Positions 43,167-52,854 of a stretch of DNA of 64,000 nucleotides are shown here, in pieces. How positions within the stretch are numbered: the first letter of the stretch is position 1; every line of letters starts with the position of its first letter. Source of the DNA: Fulvitalea axinellae (GTDB lineage: Bacteria > Bacteroidota > Bacteroidia > Cytophagales > Cyclobacteriaceae); the NCBI RefSeq assembly GCF_036492835.1, contig NZ_AP025315.1, forward strand, positions 186,001 through 250,000. The letters run 5' to 3'. The notes beneath the pieces are model-generated. The model worked only from the letters and a program-made list of their open reading frames with translations, was not told the DNA's origin and did not search any database. Position numbers and translations under genes: made by a program.

Positions 43167-46100
43167 TTAGAAAGATACGTTAAGCCCGAAGGTGTACTGC
43201 TTCATAAACGGGTACGCGCCACCCCGTCCTTTGTTGGCGAATTCCGGATTCAGCCCTTGCGGAAGGTGATCGTCCATAAACATGTTTTCGCCCGAGAAAT
43301 ACACCCTGAAGCTGGACAAAGACAGCCTTTCGATAATCGACTGGGGAAGGGTATAGCCAACAGTCACGTTTTTCAATGACCAATACGATCCGTCTTGCAG
43401 GTACTTGGTCTGCGTGCTCCGGCCGTTGCCGTAGTTCGCAGACTGACCCGGATACACTCTCATATATTCGGCGTCGGTATTCTCGGGTGTCCAGTAGTCG
43501 AGCTGATGTTTCCATACATTGTCAAACTGCTGAATATAGGGCCACATCAGGTCGTTGCTTATCCAAACGTCGCGCTTGCCCACGCCCTGGATTATGACTC
43601 CCACATCAAAGTTTTTCCATCCGGCCGAAAGGTTCATTCCATACTGGAACCGGCGGTTGCTGTTACCGATAATCTTACGGTCACCCGGATCTTCCAGCGT
43701 CACGTCGCCCACGAATATCTCCCCGTCGCCGTTGAGGTCTTTGTATTTGATATCGCCCGGATTCGGGTTACGGCCTTTGTATTTCACCACGCCCTCTTTA
43801 AGTGTTCCGCCCGTTAGGTCGTCTTTAAGCGTACCGTCCACAAAGTCGCTTACCTGGTAGAAGCCGTCTGTCACGAAGCCCCATATCTCGCCGTTCTCGC
43901 GCCCAACGTAGTAGTCGCTCAGCAGGCCCGCCGGGTTGTCGTATTTGGTGATTTCGGCTTTGTTGTCATACAGGTTGAAGTTGACCGAGTAGCGGAAATC
44001 GCCCACTGTTTGTCTCCAGCCAACGGTAAGTTCCCAGCCGTATGACTTAAGGTTCGCGGCGTTGGCTACCGGAGGCGCGGCGCCAAGTACAGCCGGTTTT
44101 TCGGCCGGCTTCGTAATCATGTCTTTGGTCTGGCGCTCGTACACTTCAAACGAACCCGTCAAGCGGTTGTCCAAAGCTCCGAAGTCTACGCCTACGTTCA
44201 CCGTCTCTACGGTTTCCCAAGTAAAACTGGCGCTGACCAATGGAGGGGCGTAAATAGTCAAAGCCCTTTCTCCGCCGTCGAGCCAGCCTACCCTGCCTGT
44301 CGACATTGTCGGGATATAAGGATAAACGCCGTTTGTGGTTTGGTTACCGATCGTTCCCCAAGCGCCCCTGAATTTCAAAAGGTTTACGATGCTTTGGTCC
44401 TGCATAAACGCCTCGTTGGCAAGGTTCCAGCCCGCGGATACGGAAGGGAAAAATCCGAAACGGTCTTCGGTCGGGAAACGCGACGATCCGTCATATCGTC
44501 CGCTGACGCTGAGGAAGTAACGCTCTTTGTAATTATAATTCAAACGACCGAACACGCCCATTACGGCCCACTCTGACCCTCCGTCTTCGGAAAGCAAAGT
44601 GCCGTCGGCCAAAACTAGGGCCGGCAAGTCGGGATTGATCAGCTCGTTTTTTCTGCTCCATAAATTTGTGGAACTGCTCTGCTCGAAGTTGTACCCGCCC
44701 GTAAGCGATATGTTATGCGCACCGAACAGGGTTTTGCTATAATTTCCGTAAAGGTTGACGGCACTATAGTTCGTTATGCTGTTTGTCTTCTTTACATAAG
44801 TGTTTGTAGGATTCCCACCAACCTTCGACAAGGTGGTACGCCCCACCATTACCGGATCGTTGTTAACCTCTAGATTATTCGTATTTCTATTCTCATATGT
44901 ATATTCTCCCGTAATAAGAAGGTCTTTGACCGGTTCGTATTTCAGCGCTCCGAACAAGCGGACGTTACTGTTTTTGGTCTCGTTCGGCGTTTTGTAGCGC
45001 ACTTGGTTCGCAGGGTCGTCATAAGGCAAAACGTTTCCGTCCAAATCAGTGTGCTCGCCCATCGGGTAGATTGAAATACCGGCCCTTACCGCCCCACCGT
45101 AATTGGCTTTCGGAAAGCTGGTGTGCCTGTTCAGGTAGTTGATTCTCGCCTCGGCCGTAAGGTTTTTGCGAAGCTTGGTGCTCAGGAAAGTGTTCAGCGT
45201 ATACTGCTTCATACGGTCGCGGTTAGTTACCATAATACCGTCATCGTCCACAAAGCCCAACGATGCACGGTAATTGGTCCGCCCGTTTGAGCCGTCGAAG
45301 CTGAAGTTATGCATCTGCTTTAGACCGCCTTCGCCCAAGAACTCGTCCATGGTGTCGGTGCCGCGCAGTTGGTAGCGCACGCCGTTTTCCATTACGTAGC
45401 CGTCGGGGTTCGAGCCGGGGTTGGAGTTGTATTCCGAAATCAGCTCGTGCCAACGGGTAATGTCCTGGCCCAAAGACCAGTGCTGGCCCACTCCCCAATC
45501 CTTCAGCGCCCCCACGAATTCGATCGGGCTGGCGGCTTCGGGAAGCTCGGCGGCCTCGCTGAAACCTATAGAGTTTGAGTAGCGGAACTTGATGCCATCT
45601 GTCTGCGACGATTTTTTGGTGGTAATCACTATCACGCCGAACGCCGCGCGTGCACCGTAAATGGCGGAAGCAGAAGCGTCTTTCAAAACGGTAACCGTCT
45701 CGATATCGTTCGCGTTGATATCGTTGATATTCACCGGCACGTTATCGACCAAAATCAATGGGGAACCGCCGCCGTTGATGGAGGCCATACCACGAATATT
45801 AATCGACTGACCCGTAGAGCCCGGCTGACCGCTGTTGGTAGTAACCTGAAGACCCGGAACGGCGCCCTGCAAGGCTTCGGCCACACGGTTGATCGGCCTG
45901 GAGCCCAATACTTTGGACATTTTCACGCTACTTACGGCGCCGGTGATATTGGCTTTTTTCTGAGTGCCGTAACCCACCACCACTATCTCGTTGAGCTGTT
46001 CCACATCCGGCACCAACGCGATATCGAAAACGGTTTGGTTGCCCACGGTCACTTCCTTTTCCTTAAAACCCATAGAGGAAAAGCGCAATACGGCGCTTGG

Positions 46101-46637
46101 CGAAACGGAAAGGACAAACTTACCGAAAACATCGGTAGCGGTGCCTTCCGTCGTTCCTTTGATCAGTACGTTTACGCCCGGCAAGCCCTCACCATTCTCG
46201 TCGGTGACGGTCCCCGTCACTTCGACTTTCTTTTCTTGTTGGGCGGGAGCCTCGACGGGTTCCGCAACAGGAGCGGGTGCCGGAAATACCAGCACATGCT
46301 TTTTCTTGATTTTGAAAGTAAGGCCGGTGCCTTTCAGCAGATCGTTCATGATTTTGTCTATGGACGAATCACGAAACTCAAACGACACTTTTGCGGTGGC
46401 GTCCACTTCTTCGTCACTGTAGAACACCTTGTAGCCGGTATTCTGCTGAATAGTCCGGAAGGCTTGTTTCAGCGTTTTGCCTTCCATGGCAAACGTGTAA
46501 GCTTCGCTGTCGCTGGCAGGGGCGCCGTGTACGACGAAGCCCCCCGCCATGGCCAGAAAAAGCGTTAAAACAATTTTCAGAGTCCCTGCTCTCAAAAAAA
46601 ATAGGGGAACTCTAAAACGAGAGGAAAAATTTTCCAT
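43167..46637 (-). CDS. SusC/RagA TonB-dependent transducer with N-terminal STN domain
   Basis: A 1156-residue receptor from ATG 46637 (MENFSSRF); an upstream in-frame start adds eleven residues. The signal peptide is followed by an STN (secretin/TonB short N-terminal) domain (about 45-115), which in this class contacts FecR and passes substrate occupancy to a sigma factor. A CarboxypepD_reg-like domain (about 135-210, ENGEGLPGVNVLIKG), plug (PLILVDNVPVNI, KDASASAIYGARAAFG) and barrel follow, ending FGLNVSF. The FecR and ECF sigma genes lie just upstream, so the locus is probably self-regulated. The ligand is unknown. Confidence 0.96.
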   Translation of the reverse strand: MENFSSRFRVPLFFLRAGTLKIVLTLFLAMAGGFVVHGAPASDSEAYTFAMEGKTLKQAFRTIQQNTGYKVFYSDEEVDATAKVSFEFRDSSIDKIMNDLLKGTGLTFKIKKKHVLVFPAPAPVAEPVEAPAQQEKKVEVTGTVTDENGEGLPGVNVLIKGTTEGTATDVFGKFVLSVSPSAVLRFSSMGFKEKEVTVGNQTVFDIALVPDVEQLNEIVVVGYGTQKKANITGAVSSVKMSKVLGSRPINRVAEALQGAVPGLQVTTNSGQPGSTGQSINIRGMASINGGGSPLILVDNVPVNINDINANDIETVTVLKDASASAIYGARAAFGVIVITTKKSSQTDGIKFRYSNSIGFSEAAELPEAASPIEFVGALKDWGVGQHWSLGQDITRWHELISEYNSNPGSNPDGYVMENGVRYQLRGTDTMDEFLGEGGLKQMHNFSFDGSNGRTNYRASLGFVDDDGIMVTNRDRMKQYTLNTFLSTKLRKNLTAEARINYLNRHTSFPKANYGGAVRAGISIYPMGEHTDLDGNVLPYDDPANQVRYKTPNETKNSNVRLFGALKYEPVKDLLITGEYTYENRNTNNLEVNNDPVMVGRTTLSKVGGNPTNTYVKKTNSITNYSAVNLYGNYSKTLFGAHNISLTGGYNFEQSSSTNLWSRKNELINPDLPALVLADGTLLSEDGGSEWAVMGVFGRLNYNYKERYFLSVSGRYDGSSRFPTEDRFGFFPSVSAGWNLANEAFMQDQSIVNLLKFRGAWGTIGNQTTNGVYPYIPTMSTGRVGWLDGGERALTIYAPPLVSASFTWETVETVNVGVDFGALDNRLTGSFEVYERQTKDMITKPAEKPAVLGAAPPVANAANLKSYGWELTVGWRQTVGDFRYSVNFNLYDNKAEITKYDNPAGLLSDYYVGRENGEIWGFVTDGFYQVSDFVDGTLKDDLTGGTLKEGVVKYKGRNPNPGDIKYKDLNGDGEIFVGDVTLEDPGDRKIIGNSNRRFQYGMNLSAGWKNFDVGVIIQGVGKRDVWISNDLMWPYIQQFDNVWKHQLDYWTPENTDAEYMRVYPGQSANYGNGRSTQTKYLQDGSYWSLKNVTVGYTLPQSIIERLSLSSFRVYFSGENMFMDDHLPQGLNPEFANKGRGGAYPFMKQYTFGLNVSF

Positions 46638-46668
46638 AGTTTTACCTTTAGCATTAACAATTATTACC

Positions 46669-46700
46669 AAGCCGAGAACGGTGGCAGCCGCGCTCGGCTT
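46669..46700. other. Hairpin in the putative SusC leader
   Basis: AAGCCGAG (46669-46676) pairs with CTCGGCTT (46693-46700). A plus-strand T7 run follows at 46702, so it looks like a plus-strand terminator, but no plus-strand gene ends nearby. On the minus strand it is in the 5' leader, 32 bp before the SusC start. Confidence 0.55.
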
Positions 46701-46774
46701 CTTTTTTTAAAAGTGTATACAGTGACAGCTCCACCACGAGGGGAGTTATCCATGAAACATTCAAAATCAGTATA

Positions 46775-46802
46775 GTACTAAGTAAACAGTTAAGCGTAAA
46801 GA
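46775..46802. repeat. GTAAAGN-type heptamer tract, four units
   Basis: Units GTACTAA, GTAAACA, GTTAAGC and GTAAAGA in the FecR-SusC intergenic region. Confidence 0.72.
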
Positions 46803-46907
46803 GAATGCTTGAGGACAAGCCAAAACCAAACAAACCAATAGGTTAAGCCTTTAGGCATTCCTCTCACGAACATAAACTATTTTACCGGATGTACTTAGCG
46901 TAGCGGA

Positions 46908-48059
46908 TCAAAGTATATTCACCCGTTTTCCCCTTATCGTATAGCGTACGTCTTGCCGGTCACATAGTATTTCCAATAAGGTCTCTATACCGTCGCCGCG
47001 ATCAAAATCACCCGAAATACGGCGCTGGCCAAAAGCTTTGTTCCTGTTGTCTATCTCCACATCGAACCAGCGTTCGAGCCTGGTTTCCATTTCGTCCAGG
47101 GAATTGTTCTCGAAACGGAAAATATCGTCTTTCCAGCAGGAATATTTATCCGTATCCACTTCCCTGATAATCATCCGCTTGGGGTTATCCTTACGGATCA
47201 GGGCCTGCATTCCCGGCTCCAAGTATTCCGATTCCCTTTCGTCTTTTCTATACAGCGCCACTTTGCCTTCCGTCAGGGTGACCGCCCTGTCTTCGCCCTT
47301 ATAGTTGGCCACGTTAAATTCGGTGCCCAACACCTTTACGTTCAGGCCTCCCATACGCACTATAAAAGGGTTTTTCCCTTTGGTAACATTAAAGAATGCC
47401 TCGCCGGCCAAAAGCTTCACCTCGCGTACACCCTTCGAAAAACGATCGGGAAACTGAATCGAAGAAGAGGAATTAAGGTTAACGGCAGTACCGTCCGCAA
47501 GCTTTAGCCTAACCCTTTCGCCACGGGGAACGTCCACCCGCATCATCTTTATATCTAACGACGGTCTGACTATGTTGATAGCGTTCGATTCGCTATCGTA
47601 GCTGAGGCTGTGCCTGTCCGTCAGATCATCCAAAGCCAATACCTCGGCCGACTCGCCTTTGTCTATCGTTACCGTCACGGCATCGGGCAACGCGCTTAGG
47701 GCACTTTGCTTTTCGTCTCCGAAACGCCACCACAACAAAGCGGAAAACGCCAGCAATGACAATACAGCCGCATAACGAAATATAGGCAGGCGTTTCGTTA
47801 CAGTCCCCTTACTCCGGCTAACGGTATGTCCGTATTTTCCGCTTGGCTGTGTGGAGCGCCAAGGCGGAGCCGGAATATTGTCGGCGCTTGCCGTAGCGGG
47901 CTTATACCTTTCCCAAACGCCAATGGCCTTTTCCAGCTGGATTCGGTTTTCCGGATGTTGGCTCAGCCAACTTTCCAAAGCGGTTTCACCTTCCTTATCC
48001 AACTCACCCCTTAGCTTTTTGGCCGCCAAGCCCAATATTTCGTCACTAACACTTTCCAT
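46908..48059 (-). CDS. FecR-family anti-sigma factor
   Basis: A 383-residue inner-membrane anti-sigma regulator. The N-terminal cytoplasmic region (about 1-95) binds the sigma factor. One membrane helix lies at about 94-112 (FRYAAVLSLLAFSALLWW). The periplasmic FecR domain has VPRGERVRLKLADGTAVNLNSSSSIQFP, LLAGEAFFNVTKGKNPF and VKVLGTEFNVANY, and a C-terminal secretin-like domain (FENNSLDEMETRLERWF). It holds the ECF sigma factor in check until the STN domain of the neighbouring SusC signals substrate binding. Confidence 0.95.
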   Translation of the reverse strand: MESVSDEILGLAAKKLRGELDKEGETALESWLSQHPENRIQLEKAIGVWERYKPATASADNIPAPPWRSTQPSGKYGHTVSRSKGTVTKRLPIFRYAAVLSLLAFSALLWWRFGDEKQSALSALPDAVTVTIDKGESAEVLALDDLTDRHSLSYDSESNAINIVRPSLDIKMMRVDVPRGERVRLKLADGTAVNLNSSSSIQFPDRFSKGVREVKLLAGEAFFNVTKGKNPFIVRMGGLNVKVLGTEFNVANYKGEDRAVTLTEGKVALYRKDERESEYLEPGMQALIRKDNPKRMIIREVDTDKYSCWKDDIFRFENNSLDEMETRLERWFDVEIDNRNKAFGQRRISGDFDRGDGIETLLEILCDRQDVRYTIRGKRVNIL

Positions 48060-48168
48060 TTCTACATATACATCAACTCAGCATTGCGGATTACCTATGC
48101 CGAGAAATAAAAAACATATTTATGGATAAAACAAATCATAAATCACTATAAGTGAGCGACATAAAAAA

Positions 48169-48711
48169 TCATTCTTCCTGAAGAAAATTTTCCAATCTCT
48201 TAAGAGCGTTAAACAATTGGGCGTCAACGGTACGTACAGAAACACCGAGACTCTCAGCTATTTCACCGCGTCGCATACCCGAAAAACGGCTCATACAGAA
48301 AATCTCCCGACACTTTTCAGGCAATAAAGCCACACCGTCGGCCAAGCGCCTTTCGGCCTCGCGAAAATCCAAAGTCCCGTCGTTAAACACCCCGCCGTTA
48401 TATATCTCCCTCAACACCCCTTTCTCGTTCACCTGCCTAACGTCTTTGCGCTTAAGCTCGTTCAGCGAAGCGTAATACACCGACTTATACAGATAAGCCC
48501 CGACGCTCCCCTCCATCCCCGCCAAATCAAAACGGCGTTCCCAAAGACTGGAAAAAACGTTTTGGATAACATCCTGGGCCTGCTCCTCAGACCGAAGTAT
48601 TCCGCTGGCGTATTGGCGGAGCCTTATGAAACTCTCATAATACAACTGGTCGAAAGCCCTATCATAATCCTTTTTCCTTAACCGCTCAAAAAAAGAAGAC
48701 TCGTCAACCAT
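48169..48711 (-). CDS. ECF-family RNA polymerase sigma factor
   Basis: A 180-residue sigma-70 of the ECF type, read from ATG 48711 (MVDESSFF). A longer in-frame start adds 19 hydrophobic residues unlike the family. Region 2 has FDQLYYESFIRLRQYA and QAQDVIQNVFSSLWERR. Region 4 has LPEKCREIFCMSRFSGMRRGEIAESLGVSVRTVDAQLFNALKRL, a standard HTH. Together with the FecR gene 109 bp downstream and the STN-type SusC it forms a cell-surface signalling cassette for the SusCD pair. Confidence 0.95.
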   Translation of the reverse strand: MVDESSFFERLRKKDYDRAFDQLYYESFIRLRQYASGILRSEEQAQDVIQNVFSSLWERRFDLAGMEGSVGAYLYKSVYYASLNELKRKDVRQVNEKGVLREIYNGGVFNDGTLDFREAERRLADGVALLPEKCREIFCMSRFSGMRRGEIAESLGVSVRTVDAQLFNALKRLENFLQEE

Positions 48712-49456
48712 ATCAAAACAAAAAACATCAGTGGCACAAACTAAACAGGCGGTTAGCCCTACAAACACGGCAAAACATAAACCGGCTATATGGATATTTT
48801 TAAAGGGGTATCAGGTATTTGGTATTAAGTCTTAGTTTATCAAAGCACCTAATACCTTTCCAGCATAACCAACATCCCCCTTACAGATATCCTCTTATTC
48901 GTTTTCCGTTTCCGAAAACTAAGCCCGCCCTAAAGTCCATTCAAAACCATAACAATTAGAAAGACTCACAGCCGTATCCACAAGACAGTATCCGGTTCCG
49001 GAATTTCATTCTCCAAAAGACAATTTAGGTACGGCATATTATAAAAGCCTTAGCATTTGACAACAGCCACTATACACCGCACTCCTCAATACTCAACACA
49101 AATGGCTTAGATAAAACGGGTACAATCTATTCTGGAAAAGCTATGGCGACCAAGCTACTAAAATCGATTCCATAAAACAACAATCCCTTTTAAAGCCAAA
49201 AAGGCTAAGGCCTTAAGGAAACAAATCGTCATAAAAATGAAACAAACTGTATACTCAGAAGGCAACCCCTTATAGGTTTTTACTGTAGAAAAACAAAAAG
49301 AAATAGCACCCTTCCCCGAATAAAACGGTTTTCCCATCAAGGCCGTCCATCCTATTCCAAAAAACTAAATCCGGATGATCTTATTAAAACGCAACAGGCC
49401 CTATCCCTCCGAATATGTTTATGGAAAACCGGAAATCCGTATAATCGAAAGGTGCC
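48712..49456. other. Gene-free region with GTATTAG-type heptamers
   Basis: About 745 bp with no supportable gene. At 48808-48835 are GTATCAG, GTATTTG, GTATTAA and GTCTTAG, and an inverted GTATTAG-like copy (CACCTAATACC) lies at about 48847-48857. A 60-codon minus-strand frame at 49158-49340 has no convincing features. The rest looks like degenerate sequence, which fits the adjacent IS30 remnant. Confidence 0.55.
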
Positions 49457-50095
49457 TTAACGGAGAAAACGGTACCGAAAACCGGAAGCGGCGGGCTGTT
49501 TAGTCGAAAAAGTGTACGCGACGCGCGAAGCTTTGCCGTAAGAGTCGCCAAAAGGTTGAGACCTCACGGCTTTGAGGTTATTTCTTCGTTTTGGTTTTTT
49601 GTAATTAAGCAGAACAGCGCATTCGAAGACAAAACAGTACTGTTGACCACACACAGTGCCTGTCTCTTGAGAAAGTTCAATATTCGGAATAGCCAGCCGT
49701 TGCGGAGTCCCAACCCCGTAACTCGCCTTACGGTAAGGCTCCGGCCTTAGGCGCCAAGCCTCCGTTTTTCGGAAAAAACGGTCTTGCTCATAATCGGACC
49801 AATGAATATGCGTATACGACAGATGGGCGTATTTGAGATTAAGCTTACGGAGTTTGGAATCAAAAGACACTCCCCCGCCAAAAAGCATTCTGGAAAAAAC
49901 AGCCATCCCCTGCCGACGGTCACGCGCAGACTGCGCTTTCCACAGGTCATAGTTTTCCCGGCCACCGTTGCGTTCTATCTCACGACCTACCGTAGAGCGG
50001 TGAAAGCCAATACCCCGCGCGATTTGGGCGTTGGTTTTGCCCTTGCGGATACCCAAAAATATTTGTGCTCTGTGGTAAATGTTTAATTGTCCCAT
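49457..50095 (-). pseudogene. Truncated IS30-family transposase (N-terminal HTH only) joined to unrelated sequence
   Basis: From ATG 50095 the first 60-odd residues match IS30-type N-termini: GIRKGKTNAQIARGIGFHRSTVGREIERNGG and NYDLWKAQSARDRR are the helix-turn-helix and its linker. After about 49909 the similarity stops and no DDE catalytic domain follows. The remaining frame translates to low-quality, Arg/Tyr-rich sequence that looks like dispersed intergenic repeat. No terminal inverted repeats were found. It is a dead remnant marking old insertion activity beside the A2/B2 module. Confidence 0.7.
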
Positions 50096-50274
50096 AACCT
50101 CCGAAAGAAAAACCATTATCGGGTAATTGACTAAAGGATGAGGAGAAAACCAGTACAAGGTTGCACTAAGTTTTTCACTTGGTATGGAATAATAGCATTC
50201 AAACTAGACCTTATACCTCCCAATATTAATCCCGTTAAAAACACTATCCCGCCCGGAATTTGCGCTACCTACCC

Positions 50275-52056
50275 GTGTTCCGAAAAACTACCGATACCAA
50301 ATCCTACGGCAAGCCTTCCAATACCGGCGGTGTCCGCCGCGGGCGGGTGGCGCAATTGGCCCGCAAAACATTTTCGGAACAGGAATGGCGCGCCGGTTTG
50401 GAAAAGGGTTCGCAACGGCGGGCGCGGTTTTTTATCAGCTCCATGCGCCACGCCCTTATCGTGCCGGCCACATACGACTATCCGCACCTTACGCTGGATA
50501 TTGACCACACCGATTTCCGACATACCGGCGACCGAACGGCGTGGGCCACGACCCTTATCACACAAGCGCACTACTCCCCGGCCCGGGACGCTCCGCGAAT
50601 AGTTTTTTATGACAAGGGCAACGGCCGTTTCCAAGCCAAACGCGATTACGGCGACCTTAATCCCATACTCGGACAAATACAGCGGTGGCTTGCGCAGGCC
50701 AAGTTTCCTTTCGAGTTTGTCGATCATTCTGGCAAAGGGTATATTCCCAGGGAAACATACGCTCCAGAACAGGGTACGGCAAGTCATATGGATCCTGCGG
50801 AAACGGAAGACGAGAGCCGTTTTTCTGTAGAACATACCGCCTCAGCTTTGGAAAGCGTAACTTTAGAACCCTCTCATAAGGAGCATATTACGAAAGAGCC
50901 TTACGAAGAAGAGACAACACTTCCCGCAAAAAAAGAAACACAACCAGCCCCGGCAAGAGGGCAAGGCAGAAAACACAAAAAGAAGAAAAGGAAAAAAGCG
51001 CCGGAGGCAAAGGCCGAAGTCATAGACCCGCTTCGCGAATGGGAAGAGGCCCTGAAAGTGGGCAATCTTTTTCGGGCTATAGACGAGCTGGATTTTAAGG
51101 GACTGGACATGCGCGAACAGCTTCAGGTAAAAATTTATTATGACCTGATTCTGAGAAAAGAGGACGAACTGCGCGACCGCTATTGCGAGGAAATGAAAAT
51201 CAGGTCCGACCGCATAGTAAGGAAGATGAACGAGTCGAAAGCGTTTATAATGTCGGTGCACCAACGGGAGGAACGCGGAAGGGAGCGCTACAGAAAAGTG
51301 GCCGAAAAGCGGGCCGCGGAGATGATGGGTTTTCAGGAGGAACAGGTAGACCCGGCCGCGTACGAACACCGTGAAAGCATCAGCGCAGCCAACGAGGAGA
51401 GCTTCGCCAACAGGCTTCATTCTTTGCGTCCGTCAGAGATTTTGCCGGAAGGCCTGGTACCCAAACCCGAAGAGGAAAGCCGGTTCAAATGCTTCCGCTT
51501 GGGCGGACTGGCGGCGCTCAAATACTTGGGCCTTGTGTTTTCAGACTTGCACAAGCTGGAATTCTACGGCATGGCCACCATGCGCGCTTCCCTTTTGTCG
51601 GGCATGGCCAACAAAGTCCTTCCGAAGATATATCCCCTATTCAACACCGCCAGAACAGTGGCCGACAACACCATATACGAATACAACGAGGAAACCAAAC
51701 CGCTTTTCGGGCAAAAACACAAGACTCCTGCGGAACTGTTCGCTTTTCTGGAAACATTGGATGAAAAACATAACCGTATAGAGGAAATGATCGCGTTTTT
51801 CCAATATTACAGCGACCTGTTCAAGCGTATTCTACTTCACATGCCTTTTCTGAAAACCGGGGATTGGCTGGCACTAGGCCAACATTTTGAGGCCGACACG
51901 CTGGACCTCGCGCTCAAATACGGCCTTACGGGAAACAAGGAAGCCATCAACCTGGAGGCGATGGCTTCCGTGGCCGATCATGTCGAGACACTCTCGGGCC
52001 TTAGGGAACGCAAAGGAAAACCCGCCGGTGTCAATCTTGGCGGAGCTTCACCTTAA
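50275..52056 (+). CDS. Orphan protein A2 (MF-basic leader, Lys/Arg linker); paralogue of the gene at 18100
   Basis: A 593-residue protein. The first ATG is far inside the conserved part, so the start must be non-AUG. GTG 50275 gives MFRKTTDTKS and matches the MF start of the three related orphans; a TTG lies five codons earlier. The leader reaches VAQLA (Gln27), aligned with PIQCAM of A1. The conserved module has MRHALIVPA and PHLTLDID (70-77). A Glu/Thr/Pro-rich stretch leads to a Lys/Arg run (KHKKKKRKK, about 232-241). The C-terminal half is helical (LHSLRPSEILPEGLVPK, AALKYLGLVFSDLHKLEFYG). No signal peptide or membrane segment. Function unknown. Confidence 0.75.
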   Translation: MFRKTTDTKSYGKPSNTGGVRRGRVAQLARKTFSEQEWRAGLEKGSQRRARFFISSMRHALIVPATYDYPHLTLDIDHTDFRHTGDRTAWATTLITQAHYSPARDAPRIVFYDKGNGRFQAKRDYGDLNPILGQIQRWLAQAKFPFEFVDHSGKGYIPRETYAPEQGTASHMDPAETEDESRFSVEHTASALESVTLEPSHKEHITKEPYEEETTLPAKKETQPAPARGQGRKHKKKKRKKAPEAKAEVIDPLREWEEALKVGNLFRAIDELDFKGLDMREQLQVKIYYDLILRKEDELRDRYCEEMKIRSDRIVRKMNESKAFIMSVHQREERGRERYRKVAEKRAAEMMGFQEEQVDPAAYEHRESISAANEESFANRLHSLRPSEILPEGLVPKPEEESRFKCFRLGGLAALKYLGLVFSDLHKLEFYGMATMRASLLSGMANKVLPKIYPLFNTARTVADNTIYEYNEETKPLFGQKHKTPAELFAFLETLDEKHNRIEEMIAFFQYYSDLFKRILLHMPFLKTGDWLALGQHFEADTLDLALKYGLTGNKEAINLEAMASVADHVETLSGLRERKGKPAGVNLGGASP

Positions 52057-52119
52057 ACTCAATTTCCAGACGAAAGCTTGTTTTATGAAGACGGTTTTGT
52101 CGTTTCGCCTGAAAGAGCC

Positions 52120-52548
52120 TCACACGTTCATTTGTTCCATTATCTTTTCTAATTGAGTTCTTAAATCCTCAGCACCGGCATATTCTATTATGTGATTGGC
52201 GCATCCCCCAGCAGTGGTTGAGTATTTCTCCCCTTCCTTCTTGATATAAATTATAGGGATGTTTTTGGCCTTGGCATAACCGATTTCTATCCCCACTCCA
52301 ATCGCTTTTTTGCTTAACTCGGTGATCATTATTTTACTGCGGTCTATCTCCTCAAAAGCGATTCTCATCATTTCGTTTTCTTGCCCCAATTCAAAATTGT
52401 ATTTATCTACAAAGACAAGCAATTCGTAGTTTCTACGCTTCAGGCTGTCTTCAATTATCCGAATTTCTTGATCGAAGTTTTTTCTATTTGATTTACTGAT
52501 TCCAAAATAGACGAGGTTCTTTTCCCCTGAAGTATTCTCAATGCCCAT
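52120..52548 (-). CDS. Nucleoside 2-deoxyribosyltransferase-like protein
   Basis: A 142-residue protein with the compact flavodoxin-like fold of the nucleoside 2-deoxyribosyltransferase (NDT)-like superfamily, which is related in fold to TIR domains. Visible features are the first strand NLVYFGIS, acidic EIDRSKIMITELS (the usual D-x-x-D-x-h-h strand), and the active-site-like GVGIEIGYAKAKNIPIIYI with its Glu. The family cleaves N-glycosidic bonds of nucleosides or nucleotides. Some relatives act in antiphage systems. It is on the opposite strand between A2 and B2. Confidence 0.75.
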   Translation of the reverse strand: MGIENTSGEKNLVYFGISKSNRKNFDQEIRIIEDSLKRRNYELLVFVDKYNFELGQENEMMRIAFEEIDRSKIMITELSKKAIGVGIEIGYAKAKNIPIIYIKKEGEKYSTTAGGCANHIIEYAGAEDLRTQLEKIMEQMNV

Positions 52549-52821
52549 TATCCTAATTTTTTTCCTTACTCTTCGAAAATTTCACAGATGCCATTCATCC
52601 GGTAAAACCCAAGCATACTATGTCATCCTTTATTGGCACCTTTTTTTGGCTCGGGGAAATTAAGCACAAAACGATTCTGATCATAATTCGGAATCTTGAC
52701 CAAAATTTGGAAAGAAAATAAAGGCCATTTTCAATTTTTTAACGCAACTCTTGACACTTAAACCAAACCATTCGGACGAAAAAAAAGACAAGGCGTACAT
52801 GCGGATAACCAAATAAGCCTA

Positions 52822-52850
52822 TTTACGCTTTACACTATACTTTGTATTTT
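52822..52850. repeat. GTAAAGN-type heptamer tract upstream of B2
   Basis: Units TTTACGC, TTTACAC and TATACTT, then a degenerate TGTATTTT, end 5 bp before the B2 start codon. The layout is the same as upstream of oxyR. Confidence 0.75.
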
Positions 52851-52854
52851 AACT

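Noticed and set aside
49158-49340. 60-codon minus-strand frame in the gene-free region
   Set aside because: Hydrophobic stretch only; no start context, neighbours or motif to support it.
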